This document shows positions 40,548 through 50,131 of a stretch of DNA of 64,000 nt, in pieces (the stretch's first letter is position 1; each line of letters opens with the position of its first letter). This stretch comes from Alitibacter langaaensis DSM 22999. GTDB taxonomy: Bacteria > Pseudomonadota > Gammaproteobacteria > Enterobacterales > Pasteurellaceae. A model generated the notes under the pieces. That model saw only the letters and a program-made list of their open reading frames with translations, was not told the origin of the DNA and did no database searches. Made by a program: the position numbers and the translations under genes. The DNA is taken from the NCBI RefSeq assembly GCF_003096995.1, contig NZ_QENU01000006.1, positions 46,266 through 110,265 of the forward strand, given 5' to 3'.

Positions 40548-42971
40548 ATGGTTAATAATCCAACAACAAGTCGTCGTCGCTTTCTTAAAGCAAGTGGAAT
40601 GACAGCGCTTGCTGCATCTAGTGGAGTGTCACTGCCTTTTGCGGTGAAAGCCAATGAGCAGGCTCAGAACTCATCTTCTACAAGTGAAGAAAAAGTGGTG
40701 TGGAGTGCTTGTACCGTAAACTGTGGTAGCCGTTGTCCGTTGAGAATGCATGTAAAAGATAATCAAATTTTATATGTTGAAACGGATAATACGGGTACAG
40801 ACACTTATAATGTGGATCATCAAGTTCGCGCGTGTTTGCGTGGGCGTTCAATGCGCCGCCGTGTTTATAATCCTGATCGCTTGAAATATCCAATGAAACG
40901 TGTGGGAAAACGTGGCGAGGGTAAATTTAAACGTATTTCTTGGGATGAAGCATTAACGGAAATTGCTCAATCATTACGTAAAAATATTGATAAATACGGC
41001 AATGAAAGTATTTATCTAAACTATGGTACAGGCACATTAGGCGGAACTGTCACCAAATCTTGGCCACCTGGCTCAACTTTAGTGGCGCGTTTAATGAATT
41101 GTATCGGCGGATATTTAAACCATTATGGCGATTATAGTACAGCGCAAATTGCCGTAGGCTTAGATTACACTTATGGCGGTGGCTGGGCATTGGGTAATGG
41201 TTTAGCTGATATTGAAAACACAAAACTCATTGTGCTTTTTGGTAATAATCCTTCTGAAACCCGCATGAGTGGCGGTGGATTGACTTATTGTTTTGAGCAA
41301 GCCAAAGCAAAATCGAATGCTAGAGTGATTATTATTGATCCGCGCTATACGGATACTGGTGTGGGCAAAGAGGACGAATGGATTCCTATCCGCCCAGGCA
41401 CAGATGCGGCACTGGTGTCCGCACTTGCCTATGTATTGATTACTGAAAATATGGTTGATCAGGCATTTTTAGACAAATATTGTGTTGGCTATGATGAAAA
41501 AACCTTGCCTGCTGATGCACCTAAAAATGGTCACTATAAAGCCTATATTTTAGGTCAAGGCGATGACGGCATTGCCAAAACCCCTGAGTGGGCGTCTAAA
41601 ATCACAGGTATTCCAACCGACCGTATTATTAAATTAGCGCGTGAAATTGGTCAAGCAAAACCAGCTTACATTTCACAAGGTTGGGGGCCACAACGCCGTA
41701 GTAATGGTGAGCTTATTTCTCGTGCGATTGCTATGTTGCCGATTTTAACAGGTAATGTGGGGATTAGTGGCGGAAATACTGGGGCAAGAGAAAGCGCCTA
41801 TGGAGTGCCATTTGTACGAATGCCAACCTTAACAAACCCGATTCAAGCAAGTATCCCAATGTTTTTATGGACGGATGCGATTATTCGCGGGCCTGAGATG
41901 ACAGCAACATCCGATGGTATTCGAGGCGTTGAAAAATTATCTGCACCAATTAAAGTGATTTGGAATTATGCGAGTAACTGCTTGATTAATCAGCATGCAG
42001 AAATTAATCGAACCCATGAAATTCTACAAGATGACTCCAAATGTGAATTAATCATTACCATTGATAACCACATGACGTCTACAGCTAAGTATAGCGATAT
42101 TTTATTGCCAGATTGTACAACATCAGAGCAAATGGATTTCTGCTTAGATGCCTTTGTTGCCAATATGAACTATGTCATCTTTGCCGATCAAGTCGTTAAA
42201 CCATCATTTGAGTGCCGTAATATCTACGATATGCTGAGTGATTTAGCCGAAAAACTTGGCGTAAAAGAACAATTTACAGAAGGCAGAACTCAAGAACAAT
42301 GGCTACGTCATATTTATGAGCAATCTCGCCAAGAGTTACCTGAGCTTCCAACCTTTGAAGAATTTAGACAACAAGGTATCTTCAAAAAAGTGGATCCAAA
42401 AGGTTTCTATATTGCCTATAAAGATTTCAGAGATAATCCTGAAGCCAATCCATTAAAAACGCCATCAGGAAAAATTGAAATCTATTCATCTCGCTTAGCG
42501 GAAATTGCTCGTACGTGGAAATTGGAAAAAGACGAAGTGATTCATCCGTTGCCAGTGCATACGGATAGTTTTGAGCATTATGGTGATCCATTAATGGAGA
42601 AATACCCACTGCAATTAACAGGCTTCCATTACAAAGCAAGAACTCACTCAACCTATGGCAATGTGGATGTGATTAAAGAAGCAAATCCACAAGAGGTTTG
42701 GATTAATCCTATTGATGCTGAACCGCGCGGAATCAAAAATGGCAGTATGATTCGCATCTTTAATGATCGTGGCGAAGTGCGAATTAATGCCAAAGTTACA
42801 CCTCGTATTATCCCAGGCGTTGTGGCATTAGGTGAAGGGGCTTGGTATGCGCCAGATAATAATAAAGTTGACCACTCTGGTTGTATTAATGTTCTCACAA
42901 CACAACGTCCATCGCCATTAGCGAAGGGTAATCCGCAACATTCAAATTTAGTTCAAATTGAAAAATTATAG
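40548..42971 (+). CDS. dmsA: DMSO reductase catalytic subunit
   Basis: An 807-aa molybdopterin enzyme that reduces dimethyl sulfoxide and related S/N-oxides as a terminal acceptor. The Tat signal is SRRRFLKASG (near residue 8), so it is exported folded. A CTVNCGSRCP Fe-S motif with the later C in VRACLRGRS follows, then the MGD-binding domains. The ATG at 40548 has GGAG about 9 bases upstream; the in-frame GTG at 40539 is too close to that site. It needs bis-MGD made by MobA, encoded nearby. Confidence 0.96.
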   Translation: MVNNPTTSRRRFLKASGMTALAASSGVSLPFAVKANEQAQNSSSTSEEKVVWSACTVNCGSRCPLRMHVKDNQILYVETDNTGTDTYNVDHQVRACLRGRSMRRRVYNPDRLKYPMKRVGKRGEGKFKRISWDEALTEIAQSLRKNIDKYGNESIYLNYGTGTLGGTVTKSWPPGSTLVARLMNCIGGYLNHYGDYSTAQIAVGLDYTYGGGWALGNGLADIENTKLIVLFGNNPSETRMSGGGLTYCFEQAKAKSNARVIIIDPRYTDTGVGKEDEWIPIRPGTDAALVSALAYVLITENMVDQAFLDKYCVGYDEKTLPADAPKNGHYKAYILGQGDDGIAKTPEWASKITGIPTDRIIKLAREIGQAKPAYISQGWGPQRRSNGELISRAIAMLPILTGNVGISGGNTGARESAYGVPFVRMPTLTNPIQASIPMFLWTDAIIRGPEMTATSDGIRGVEKLSAPIKVIWNYASNCLINQHAEINRTHEILQDDSKCELIITIDNHMTSTAKYSDILLPDCTTSEQMDFCLDAFVANMNYVIFADQVVKPSFECRNIYDMLSDLAEKLGVKEQFTEGRTQEQWLRHIYEQSRQELPELPTFEEFRQQGIFKKVDPKGFYIAYKDFRDNPEANPLKTPSGKIEIYSSRLAEIARTWKLEKDEVIHPLPVHTDSFEHYGDPLMEKYPLQLTGFHYKARTHSTYGNVDVIKEANPQEVWINPIDAEPRGIKNGSMIRIFNDRGEVRINAKVTPRIIPGVVALGEGAWYAPDNNKVDHSGCINVLTTQRPSPLAKGNPQHSNLVQIEKL

Positions 42972-42979
42972 GAGTAGCG

Positions 42980-43600
42980 ATGATGAAACAACATGGCTTT
43001 TACTTTGATTCTGAACGCTGCACTGGGTGTAAAACCTGTGAATTAGCTTGTAAGGATTACAAAGATTTAGGAACGGATGTTAATTTCCGCCGTATTTATG
43101 AATATGCAGGGGGAAATTGGGTTCAAGGCAACGATGGCTGTTGGAACCAAGATGTGTTTGCTTATTACACCTCTATTTCTTGCAATCATTGTTCAGATCC
43201 CGCTTGCGCTAAAGTGTGTCCGACAGGGGCAATGCATAAAAATGAAGACGGTTTTGTGATTGTGAACGAAGAAACCTGTATCGGTTGCCGTTATTGCCAT
43301 ATGGCTTGTCCTTATGACGCACCACAATTTGATGCGAAAAAAGGGCATATGACAAAATGTGATGGGTGCTATTCACGGGTTAAAGAAGGAAAAAAACCAA
43401 TTTGCGTGGAATCTTGTCCATTGCGTGCATTAGATTTTGGCCCTATTGATGAATTGCGTGAAAAATACGGCGATCAAGCGTCTATTGCACCATTACCGTC
43501 AGCAGAATTAACCCAACCAAACTTAGTGATTAAACCAAATAAAAATGCACGTCCTAGCGGCGATGCCAATGGTTTCTTAGCAAATCCAAGAGAGGTATAA
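42980..43600 (+). CDS. dmsB: DMSO reductase iron-sulfur subunit
   Basis: A 206-aa protein with four [4Fe-4S] clusters that carries electrons from DmsC to DmsA. Cysteine groups include CTGCKTCELACK, CNHCSDPACAKVCP, CIGCRYCHMACP and CDGCYSRVKEG with CVESCP. Eight bases separate it from dmsA. Confidence 0.97.
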   Translation: MMKQHGFYFDSERCTGCKTCELACKDYKDLGTDVNFRRIYEYAGGNWVQGNDGCWNQDVFAYYTSISCNHCSDPACAKVCPTGAMHKNEDGFVIVNEETCIGCRYCHMACPYDAPQFDAKKGHMTKCDGCYSRVKEGKKPICVESCPLRALDFGPIDELREKYGDQASIAPLPSAELTQPNLVIKPNKNARPSGDANGFLANPREV

Positions 43601-43601
43601 A

Positions 43602-44438
43602 ATGAACGGATTACATGAATTACCCTTAGTGATTTTCACTGTGCTTGCACAAAGTGCGGTCGGTTGTTGGTTAATTTTTACTTTCGTGCTGTGCCGAGAG
43701 AATAATCAAGCAAGTCGCCATTACTTAAACAAAGTGATTTTTATCTTGCTTGCGTTGTTAGGCATTGGATTTATTTCATCAGTCCTTCACTTAGGCACGC
43801 CACTACGCGCGTTCAATAGCTTAAACCGCGTTGGCTCATCAATGCTGAGCAATGAAATTGCAAGTGGCGCCGTGTTTTTTGCCTTAGCAGGTTTTTATTG
43901 GTTATTGGCTGTGCTGGGGAAAATGCCTCAAGGTTTAGCAAAATTATGGTTAATTTTGACCGCACTTGTTGGCTTAGTATTTATGTATATGATGAATAAT
44001 CTTTATCATATTAATACTGTGCCGACCTGGAACACAGCATTTACCTCATGGCATTTCTATCTAACAATTGTGATTGGCGGCTCGGCTTTAGCCTATGCAT
44101 TATTAAATGCAAATTCAGAGAAAACCTACCAATTACGTTGCACACCAATGCTTTATTGCTTAGGCGTGTTTTTATCTGCCATCGTGGTGATTTACCAAGG
44201 TTTTGGTTTAAGCCACATTCATAGTGCAATCCAGCAAGCTTCTGCATTAGTGCCAGATTATGCCGTCATGCACGTGGTTCGCTTATGTTTATTAGCGATT
44301 GCAGGGCTATTATTATTGAAAGTCAAAAATGCGTTCGCTTCAGGTTTCGCCGTGGTTATCGTATTATTGGCGGAAATGATCGGGCGCACCGTGTTTTATG
44401 GTTTGCATATGACTGCAGGAACCGCGATTGCAGGATAA
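43602..44438 (+). CDS. dmsC: DMSO reductase membrane anchor
   Basis: A 278-aa protein with about eight helices that oxidises menaquinol and holds DmsAB to the membrane. The N terminus MNGLHELPLVIFTVLAQSAVG is typical; the SAV codons fall in an uptake signal. It starts 2 bases after dmsB. Confidence 0.95.
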   Translation: MNGLHELPLVIFTVLAQSAVGCWLIFTFVLCRENNQASRHYLNKVIFILLALLGIGFISSVLHLGTPLRAFNSLNRVGSSMLSNEIASGAVFFALAGFYWLLAVLGKMPQGLAKLWLILTALVGLVFMYMMNNLYHINTVPTWNTAFTSWHFYLTIVIGGSALAYALLNANSEKTYQLRCTPMLYCLGVFLSAIVVIYQGFGLSHIHSAIQQASALVPDYAVMHVVRLCLLAIAGLLLLKVKNAFASGFAVVIVLLAEMIGRTVFYGLHMTAGTAIAG

Positions 44439-44453
44439 TTATCCCATTTTTTA

Positions 44454-44496
44454 ACCGCACTTCTTTTGGTCTAACCACAAAGTGCGGTTAATTTTT
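44454..44496 (+). terminator. Inverted uptake-signal hairpin between dmsC and dmsD
   Basis: ACCGCACTT (44454-44462) pairs with AAGTGCGGT (44480-44488), followed by TAATTTTT. It may reduce expression of the downstream chaperone gene rather than end the operon completely. Confidence 0.7.
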
Positions 44497-44506
44497 AAGG
44501 AATTTT

Positions 44507-45097
44507 ATGACAGAAGTACAACAATGGATTGCCACAACAGGGCGTTTGCTTGGTGCGATTTTTTATTACGAACCGAGCACCGAACAGGTTCGCCCAATTA
44601 TTCATTTTTTTCATCAACCGAATTGGGCAGATGAATGGGGCGTTGATGTTAATTCAGAAATTCAAACGTTGCTCAAAGCAGAGCCAACGGAAGAACAGTT
44701 TCAAGCACTTTTTTTAGGCCCTAACGATTTACCAGCACCACCTTGGAGTTCAGTTTATCTAGATCCCGAAGGGGTCATTTTTGGTAATTCGCTATTAGCG
44801 TTGCGTGAATTTTTGTCAACGAATCAGATTGCGGCGTTAGGTAAACAAGGCGAACCCGAAGATCATTTTGGTTTAATGCTTATGCTCGCCGCCTATATCG
44901 CAGAAACGAAACCTGAAATATTAAATGAATATTTATCACAGCATTTATTGCCTTGGGGATCGCATTTTCTCCGTCTTTTTGCACAAAATGCCAATGCACC
45001 TTTTTATCAAGGCATTGCATTATTGGCGCAAGAAACCCTGGCAATTTGGCAAGATGAATTAGGTGTAAGCGTAAAAGATGTTCAATTTTACCGATAA
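44507..45097 (+). CDS. dmsD: TorD/DmsD-family chaperone
   Basis: A 196-aa all-helical protein of the redox-enzyme maturation class that binds the DmsA Tat signal and guards cofactor loading. The family segment LFLGPNDLPAPPWSSVYLDPEG (split here: LFLGPNDLPAPP then WSSVYLDPEG) is diagnostic. AAGGA precedes the ATG. Its end overlaps the NapF-like gene by 20 bases. Confidence 0.88.
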   Translation: MTEVQQWIATTGRLLGAIFYYEPSTEQVRPIIHFFHQPNWADEWGVDVNSEIQTLLKAEPTEEQFQALFLGPNDLPAPPWSSVYLDPEGVIFGNSLLALREFLSTNQIAALGKQGEPEDHFGLMLMLAAYIAETKPEILNEYLSQHLLPWGSHFLRLFAQNANAPFYQGIALLAQETLAIWQDELGVSVKDVQFYR

Positions 45098-45626
45098 GAA
45101 AAATCAGAAAGATGAACGCTATTATCAAGCCTATCTTTCTCATCATGTTATTTCTCGTCGGAATCTCTTTCGTGGCATTTTAGGGGGGAGCGAAAAACAC
45201 CTTCAACAAGATGCCAAACGGGCGGTTCCTCGTCCGCCATTTGCCGCGAAAGAACACCTTTTTTTGAACGCTTGTAATGGCTGTGGGGATTGTGTTTCCG
45301 CTTGTCCGAATAGCATTTTACAAATATCCGAAGGGAAGGTCATGCTAGATTTGGGCTACTCAACCTGTTCTTTTTGTGGACGCTGCGCAGATGCTTGCAT
45401 ACAACAAGCATTGCATCGCGCCTTTCGGGCTGATACCGAGTTACGCCCTACGTTCTTATCTTCTTGCATTCAACATTCTCATCAATCCTGTGAATGCTGC
45501 CAACAAGCTTGCCCAAAACAAGCTATTTCGCCCGATCTGCAAGTTGATCCGCTTCGTTGTAATGGCTGTGGTGAATGTCAATTAAGCTGTTTTGTTTCTG
45601 CGATAAGATTAACTTTAGACAGTTAA
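45078..45626 (+). CDS. NapF-like cytoplasmic ferredoxin
   Basis: A 182-aa polyferredoxin. Four-cysteine groups include CNGCGDCVSACP, CSFCGRCADAC, CECCQQACP and CNGCGECQLSC, with a basic SRRNLFRG segment near the start as in NapF. NapF acts on NapA maturation in nitrate reduction, but no nap genes are here; its overlap with dmsD suggests a similar role for DmsA. The name NapF is by similarity. Confidence 0.75.
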   Translation: MFNFTDKKNQKDERYYQAYLSHHVISRRNLFRGILGGSEKHLQQDAKRAVPRPPFAAKEHLFLNACNGCGDCVSACPNSILQISEGKVMLDLGYSTCSFCGRCADACIQQALHRAFRADTELRPTFLSSCIQHSHQSCECCQQACPKQAISPDLQVDPLRCNGCGECQLSCFVSAIRLTLDS

Positions 45627-45666
45627 AGCCTTTGAGAAAAGATAACAGCCTCTATTTTTAAATACC

Positions 45667-46224
45667 TCAAACCGTTTTTGTCTTGCAAAAACAATCATTT
45701 AAATGATCATCAACCAATCCCATAGATTGCATAAATGCATAGCAGGTGGTTTCGCCAACAAAAACAAATCCACGTTTTTTTAAGGCTTTAGAAAGTGCTT
45801 TAGAGGTTTCGGTTTTGCTTGGGATGGCGCTGAGATTGGCAACATCGTTAATTTGTGGACGATGATCGACAAAAGACCATACAAAATGGCTGAAATTTTC
45901 ACCGCACTTTTGCATGGCAAGATAAGCCTTGGCATTTTTAACAATGGCTTCTAATTTGGCACGATGTCGAATTAACCCTGCATTTTGCATTAATTTATCA
46001 ATATCATCAGCGGTCATTTGAGCGATTTTTTCAGGATCAAATTGATGAAATGCAGCACGATAGGTCTCACGTTTTTTCAATACCGTAATCCATGAAAGCC
46101 CCGCTTGTTGCCCTTCAAGACAAAGTTTTTCAAAGAGTTTTAAACTGTCGAATTGGGGTTTTCCCCATTCATTGTCGTGGTAATCAATATAAATTTGGCT
46201 GTCGCCAGCCCATGGGCATCGCAT
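45667..46224 (-). CDS. tag: 3-methyladenine DNA glycosylase I
   Basis: A 185-aa base-excision enzyme removing 3-methyladenine. The zinc ligands are the early Cys (MRCPW), His in YHDNEWG, and His/Cys in DDHLNDCFC near the C terminus. CLEGQQAGLSWITVLKKRE is the helix-hairpin-helix signature. The start shares one base with the mobA stop (TAATG). Confidence 0.95.
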   Translation of the reverse strand: MRCPWAGDSQIYIDYHDNEWGKPQFDSLKLFEKLCLEGQQAGLSWITVLKKRETYRAAFHQFDPEKIAQMTADDIDKLMQNAGLIRHRAKLEAIVKNAKAYLAMQKCGENFSHFVWSFVDHRPQINDVANLSAIPSKTETSKALSKALKKRGFVFVGETTCYAFMQSMGLVDDHLNDCFCKTKTV

Positions 46225-46796
46225 TATGGTTTCTCCTGTAAATCTGCCAATGTGTTGAAATTACGAAAAGCGTTTTTTTGTTCAGAAAAGTCCACTTTTG
46301 CCGCCCCTTGTTCGCGCATAAAAATCAGCATTCGGCGTTCACCGCGGGCAAGATAATCTTCAAGTGCGGTCGATAATTGGCAAGAAAGTAAGCAAAAAGT
46401 GGGGTGATCTCGTTCTCCATCATGAGCATAAGCGGCTAAAACTTGCTGATTTTCCACCGCACTTTTTAATTTTTCTACTAAATTTAGCGGCAAGTACGGA
46501 CTATCGCAGGGAACAAATAGCACATTGTCGGTTGTGGCGTGGCGTAACGCGGTTAATATACCGCTTAATGCCCCTTGGAAACCTTCGATTTCATCACAAA
46601 AAATCGGCACGCCAAATTGGGCATAATCAGTCAAACTGCGGTTAGCATTAATGGAAATTTGACGGATTTGGGGTGTGAGCCGTTCTAAAATATGCGCCAC
46701 TAAAGGTTTGCCATTCAAAAGTTGCAAGCCTTTATCTGCGCCATTCATTCGCCGAGCCAATCCGCCAGCTAAAATTACCGCACTTATTGTGATCAT
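46224..46796 (-). CDS. mobA: Molybdenum cofactor guanylyltransferase
   Basis: A 190-aa enzyme adding GMP to Mo-molybdopterin to make MGD, required by DmsA next door. The nucleotide-binding loop is ILAGGLARRMNGADKGL, with FVPCDSPYLP as the metal-binding region. Its stop overlaps tag. Divergent from yihD-dsbA, an arrangement also known in E. coli. Confidence 0.96.
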   Translation of the reverse strand: MITISAVILAGGLARRMNGADKGLQLLNGKPLVAHILERLTPQIRQISINANRSLTDYAQFGVPIFCDEIEGFQGALSGILTALRHATTDNVLFVPCDSPYLPLNLVEKLKSAVENQQVLAAYAHDGERDHPTFCLLSCQLSTALEDYLARGERRMLIFMREQGAAKVDFSEQKNAFRNFNTLADLQEKP

Positions 46797-46859
46797 TGTT
46801 TGTCAATTGCCCCTAATTCAAGTATCATTCTGCGTTAGCTAATTTTAAAGGAAAATTTT

Positions 46860-47129
46860 ATGAAATGTCATCGTTTGAATGAAGTATTAGAACTTTTACA
46901 ACCATATTGGTCTAAAAAAGACCCAGAAATGAGCTTAATGCAAATTTTACAAAGCATTGCGGATGAAGCGGGTTTTGATAAACCGTTAGCGGAATTATCG
47001 GACGAAGTGATTATTTATCAATTAAAAATGCGTGATGCGGGTAAATTTGATCCTATTCCAGGCATCAAAAAAGACTACGAAGAAGATTTTAAAACAGCGC
47101 TATTAAAAGCGCGCGGTATTATTAAATAA
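46860..47129 (+). CDS. yihD: YihD family protein (DUF1040)
   Basis: An 89-aa acidic protein matching YihD ([19 protein letters not shown]). Its function is unknown. It lies directly upstream of dsbA and opposite mobA, the same neighbourhood as in E. coli. Confidence 0.92.
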   Translation: MKCHRLNEVLELLQPYWSKKDPEMSLMQILQSIADEAGFDKPLAELSDEVIIYQLKMRDAGKFDPIPGIKKDYEEDFKTALLKARGIIK

Positions 47130-47135
47130 GGATAA

Positions 47136-47756
47136 ATGATGAAAAAATTTCTTTTTTCTTTGGTAGCGGTAGCCGCTGCAATAACAGGTTTTAATGCGCA
47201 AGCTGCAGAATTAAAAGATGGCGAACAATATATTACCTTAAGTCAAGAACGTTCTGCTCAGCCTGAAGTGATTGAGTTTTTCTCTTTCTATTGCCCACAT
47301 TGTTATAACTTTGAAATGCAGTATAAAATCCCTGCAAAGGTTAAAGCGGACTTACCTAAAGACGCAACATTCAAACAATATCATGTGGATTTTTTAGGCC
47401 TACAAGGCGCAAACTTAACGCGTGCTTGGGCGTTAGCGATGGCATTGGGCGTGGAAGATAAAGTAAAACCTGCATTGTTTGAAGCTGCACAGGCAAACGC
47501 ATTCAAATCTATGGATGATATTCGTCAAAAATTTATCGACAATGGCGTAACAGCTGAACAATTTGATGGTGGCATCAGCAGCTTTGCGGTAACCGCATTG
47601 ACGAAAAAACAACAGAATTTAGTTGAACTATTCCAAGTGCACGGCGTGCCAGATTTTTATGTAAATAATAAATTCCGCGTAAATCCAGAAGGTTTGTCTC
47701 ATGACGATTTTGTGGGTGACTACGTAAAAACTGTTATCGAATTATTGAAAAAATAA
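47136..47756 (+). CDS. dsbA: Periplasmic thiol:disulfide oxidase DsbA
   Basis: A 206-aa periplasmic oxidase that forms disulfides in exported proteins, for example LptD. A signal peptide ends near FNAQA. The active site is FYCPHCYNFE and the cis-Pro loop is VHGVPDFYVNN. It starts 6 bases after yihD. The ATG may be 47136 or 47139. Confidence 0.97.
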   Translation: MMKKFLFSLVAVAAAITGFNAQAAELKDGEQYITLSQERSAQPEVIEFFSFYCPHCYNFEMQYKIPAKVKADLPKDATFKQYHVDFLGLQGANLTRAWALAMALGVEDKVKPALFEAAQANAFKSMDDIRQKFIDNGVTAEQFDGGISSFAVTALTKKQQNLVELFQVHGVPDFYVNNKFRVNPEGLSHDDFVGDYVKTVIELLKK

Positions 47757-47775
47757 TATCCCTTAGGAGTATAAA

Positions 47776-48105
47776 ATGGCTGAGAGTTTCAGTGTTGAAC
47801 GTCGTTTCTTCGACGATAAAAATTATCCGCGTGGCTTTTCACGTCACGGTGACTATACCATTAAAGAAGCACAAGTGTTAGAGCAATATGGTCAAGCGTT
47901 TAAAGCCTTAGATTTAGGTGAGCGTGAAGCCAAAACAGCAGAAGAAAAAGATTTTGTGGCAATGTGCAAAGGGAAACGTCAGCCAGAAACTTTCTTTGAG
48001 AAAACATGGAATAAATATCGCTCATTAACGGGCAAAACTAAACGTGTCTATACCTTATCTGGTGTGGTAGCGGATAGCCTTGAAGATATGAGCAGCGCAG
48101 ACTAA
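47776..48105 (+). CDS. maoP: MaoP (YifE) macrodomain Ori protein
   Basis: A 109-aa DUF413 protein that starts MAESFSVERRFFDDKNYPRG and contains GFSRHGDYTIKEAQ, closely like E. coli YifE/MaoP, which organises the origin macrodomain together with the maoS site. Here it lies about 24 kb from the probable oriC. Whether a maoS-like site exists cannot be judged by eye. Confidence 0.9.
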   Translation: MAESFSVERRFFDDKNYPRGFSRHGDYTIKEAQVLEQYGQAFKALDLGEREAKTAEEKDFVAMCKGKRQPETFFEKTWNKYRSLTGKTKRVYTLSGVVADSLEDMSSAD

Positions 48106-48124
48106 TTCCCCTACCAAATGAACG

Positions 48125-48156
48125 AAAAGGCTTGAGAAATCAAGCCTTTTGTTTTT
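48125..48156 (+). terminator. Terminator after maoP
   Basis: AAAAGGCTTGA / TCAAGCCTTTT form an 11-bp perfect stem with a GAAA tetraloop and a T-rich tail. Confidence 0.92.
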
Positions 48157-48206
48157 GCCTATGTTAAAATCCGCCCATGATGAATAGAGAAAGAAATTCA
48201 AACCTA

Positions 48207-49301
48207 ATGCAATCCTTACCTATTGAACAATATGACGAATTATTAGCAAAAAAATGCCAAAAATTGACCGCACTTTTGTCCCCTTTTGCGGCGCCTAAAC
48301 TTGAGCTATTTGCTTCGCCAGCTCAACATTTCCGAATGCGTGCGGAGTTTCGAGTATGGCACGATCAAGGTGATTTGTATCATATTATGTTTGATCAAAA
48401 CACCAAGCAACGTTATCGAGTGGATCATTTCCCGATTGCGAGCGAATTGATCAATCGTATGATGACCATATTATTGCCCCTATTAAAACAACAAGACGTA
48501 TTAACGCGGAAACTGTTTCAAATTGATTATCTCAGCACCTTGAGCAATAAAATCATTGTGAGTTTGCTGTATCACAAAAAGCTTGATGAACAGTGGGAAG
48601 CGGCGGCGCAAGCGTTAAAAGTGCGGTTAGAATCACTCGATTTTAATGTGCATATTATTGGGCGGGCAACCAAGCAGAAAATTTGCTTAACCCAAGATTT
48701 TGTGGACGAAGTGCTGGCGGTCAATGGTAAAAATTATGTGTATCGCCAAGTGGAAAACAGTTTTACTCAACCGAATGCGAGGGTAAACAGCAAAATGTTG
48801 GAATGGGCGATTGATTGTACACGCGGGAGCCAAGGTGATTTATTAGAACTTTATTGTGGCAACGGTAATTTTTCTATCGCTCTTGCGCAAAACTTTCGGA
48901 AAGTGCTAGCAACAGAAATTGCTAAACCGTCCGTAGCGGCAGCGCAGTTTAATATTGCAGCCAATCAGATCGATAATTTGCAGATTATTCGTATGTCGGC
49001 AGAAGAATTTACCCAAGCCATGAATGGTGTGCGAGCGTTTAATCGTTTAAAAGACATTGATTTAAGCAGTTATGAATGCAATACCATTTTTGTGGATCCG
49101 CCTCGTGCGGGGCTTGATGCGGATACGGTAAAATTAGTGCAAAACTATGATCGCATTTTGTATATTTCCTGCAATCCGCATACATTATGCGATAATTTGC
49201 AAACCTTAACGCAAACACATCGCATTGAACGGGCGGCATTGTTTGATCAATTCCCTTACACCGATCATACGGAATCGGGCGTGTGGCTGGTGCGAAAATA
49301 G
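48207..49301 (+). CDS. trmA: tRNA m5U54 methyltransferase
   Basis: A 364-aa SAM-dependent methyltransferase making ribothymidine in the T-loop. The SAM motif is [14 protein letters not shown], with DPPRAGLD and the catalytic Cys in ISCNPHTL. The start at 48207 ([13 protein letters not shown]) is chosen to match family N termini; in-frame ATGs at 48177 and 48180 would add 10 or 9 residues. Confidence 0.93.
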   Translation: MQSLPIEQYDELLAKKCQKLTALLSPFAAPKLELFASPAQHFRMRAEFRVWHDQGDLYHIMFDQNTKQRYRVDHFPIASELINRMMTILLPLLKQQDVLTRKLFQIDYLSTLSNKIIVSLLYHKKLDEQWEAAAQALKVRLESLDFNVHIIGRATKQKICLTQDFVDEVLAVNGKNYVYRQVENSFTQPNARVNSKMLEWAIDCTRGSQGDLLELYCGNGNFSIALAQNFRKVLATEIAKPSVAAAQFNIAANQIDNLQIIRMSAEEFTQAMNGVRAFNRLKDIDLSSYECNTIFVDPPRAGLDADTVKLVQNYDRILYISCNPHTLCDNLQTLTQTHRIERAALFDQFPYTDHTESGVWLVRK

Positions 49302-49304
49302 GCA

Positions 49305-50060
49305 ATGATGATTCAATTAATTTGCGAAACAAAAACACCTGAAATTTTCACCGCACTTTGCGCTGAAAAAGGGCTGCACCATAATGCTGACAGCCCATTG
49401 GCGTTAGTGCAAACCCAAGTGGATGACCAAGTGCGGTTAGAATTACGCAAACTTGATGAACCTAAACTGGGTGCGGTTTTTGTTGATTTTGTGGGTGGCA
49501 CAATGGCGCATCGCCGTAAATTTGGTGGTGGGCGAGGTGAAGCGGTGGCAAAAGCGGTAGGCATTAAGGGAACGGAATTTCCTACGGTGATTGATGCTAC
49601 GGCGGGTTTAGGGCGTGATGCTTTTGTGCTGGCGGCGCTTGGTTGCCAAGTGCGTTTGGTGGAGCGCCATCCTGTGGTGCGTTTATTATTAGAAGACGGC
49701 TTGCAACGTGCTTACGCTGATGCAGAAATTGGCGAGATAATGCAGCAAAATATGCGGTTATTGCCCGTTTCTCATATTCATGAATTAAACCCAGACACAG
49801 ACTTTGCGGATGTAGTGTATCTTGATCCTATGTATCCGCATAAACAGAAATCCGCCTTGGTGAAAAAGGAAATGCGCGTGTTTCAGCATTTAGTTGGCGC
49901 AGATTTGGATTCAGATAGCTTATTAGCGCCAGCGCTTGCCTTGGCAAAAAAACGCGTGGTAGTGAAGCGACCGGATTACGCCGAATTTCTTGCGCAAATT
50001 CGACCGCACTTTAGCCGCGAAACCAAGAACCATCGTTTCGATATTTATTCCACATTATAA
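49305..50060 (+). CDS. rsmJ: 16S rRNA m2G1516 methyltransferase
   Basis: A 251-aa methyltransferase (YhiQ) modifying G1516. The SAM motif is [14 protein letters not shown] and the catalytic motif is [17 protein letters not shown]. It starts 3 bases after the trmA stop. Two adjacent ATGs are possible starts. Confidence 0.95.
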   Translation: MMIQLICETKTPEIFTALCAEKGLHHNADSPLALVQTQVDDQVRLELRKLDEPKLGAVFVDFVGGTMAHRRKFGGGRGEAVAKAVGIKGTEFPTVIDATAGLGRDAFVLAALGCQVRLVERHPVVRLLLEDGLQRAYADAEIGEIMQQNMRLLPVSHIHELNPDTDFADVVYLDPMYPHKQKSALVKKEMRVFQHLVGADLDSDSLLAPALALAKKRVVVKRPDYAEFLAQIRPHFSRETKNHRFDIYSTL

Positions 50061-50074
50061 TTTTTAATCATGAT

Positions 50075-50110
50075 AAAAAAGGCGAGAATATTCTCTCGCC
50101 TTTGTTTTCT
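50075..50110. terminator. Bidirectional terminator between rsmJ and lptD
   Basis: AAAGGCGAGA / TCTCGCCTTT around AATATTC, with A and T runs on both sides, can serve both converging genes. Confidence 0.85.
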
Positions 50111-50131
50111 TAATTTTGTGTAAGTTTTTTC

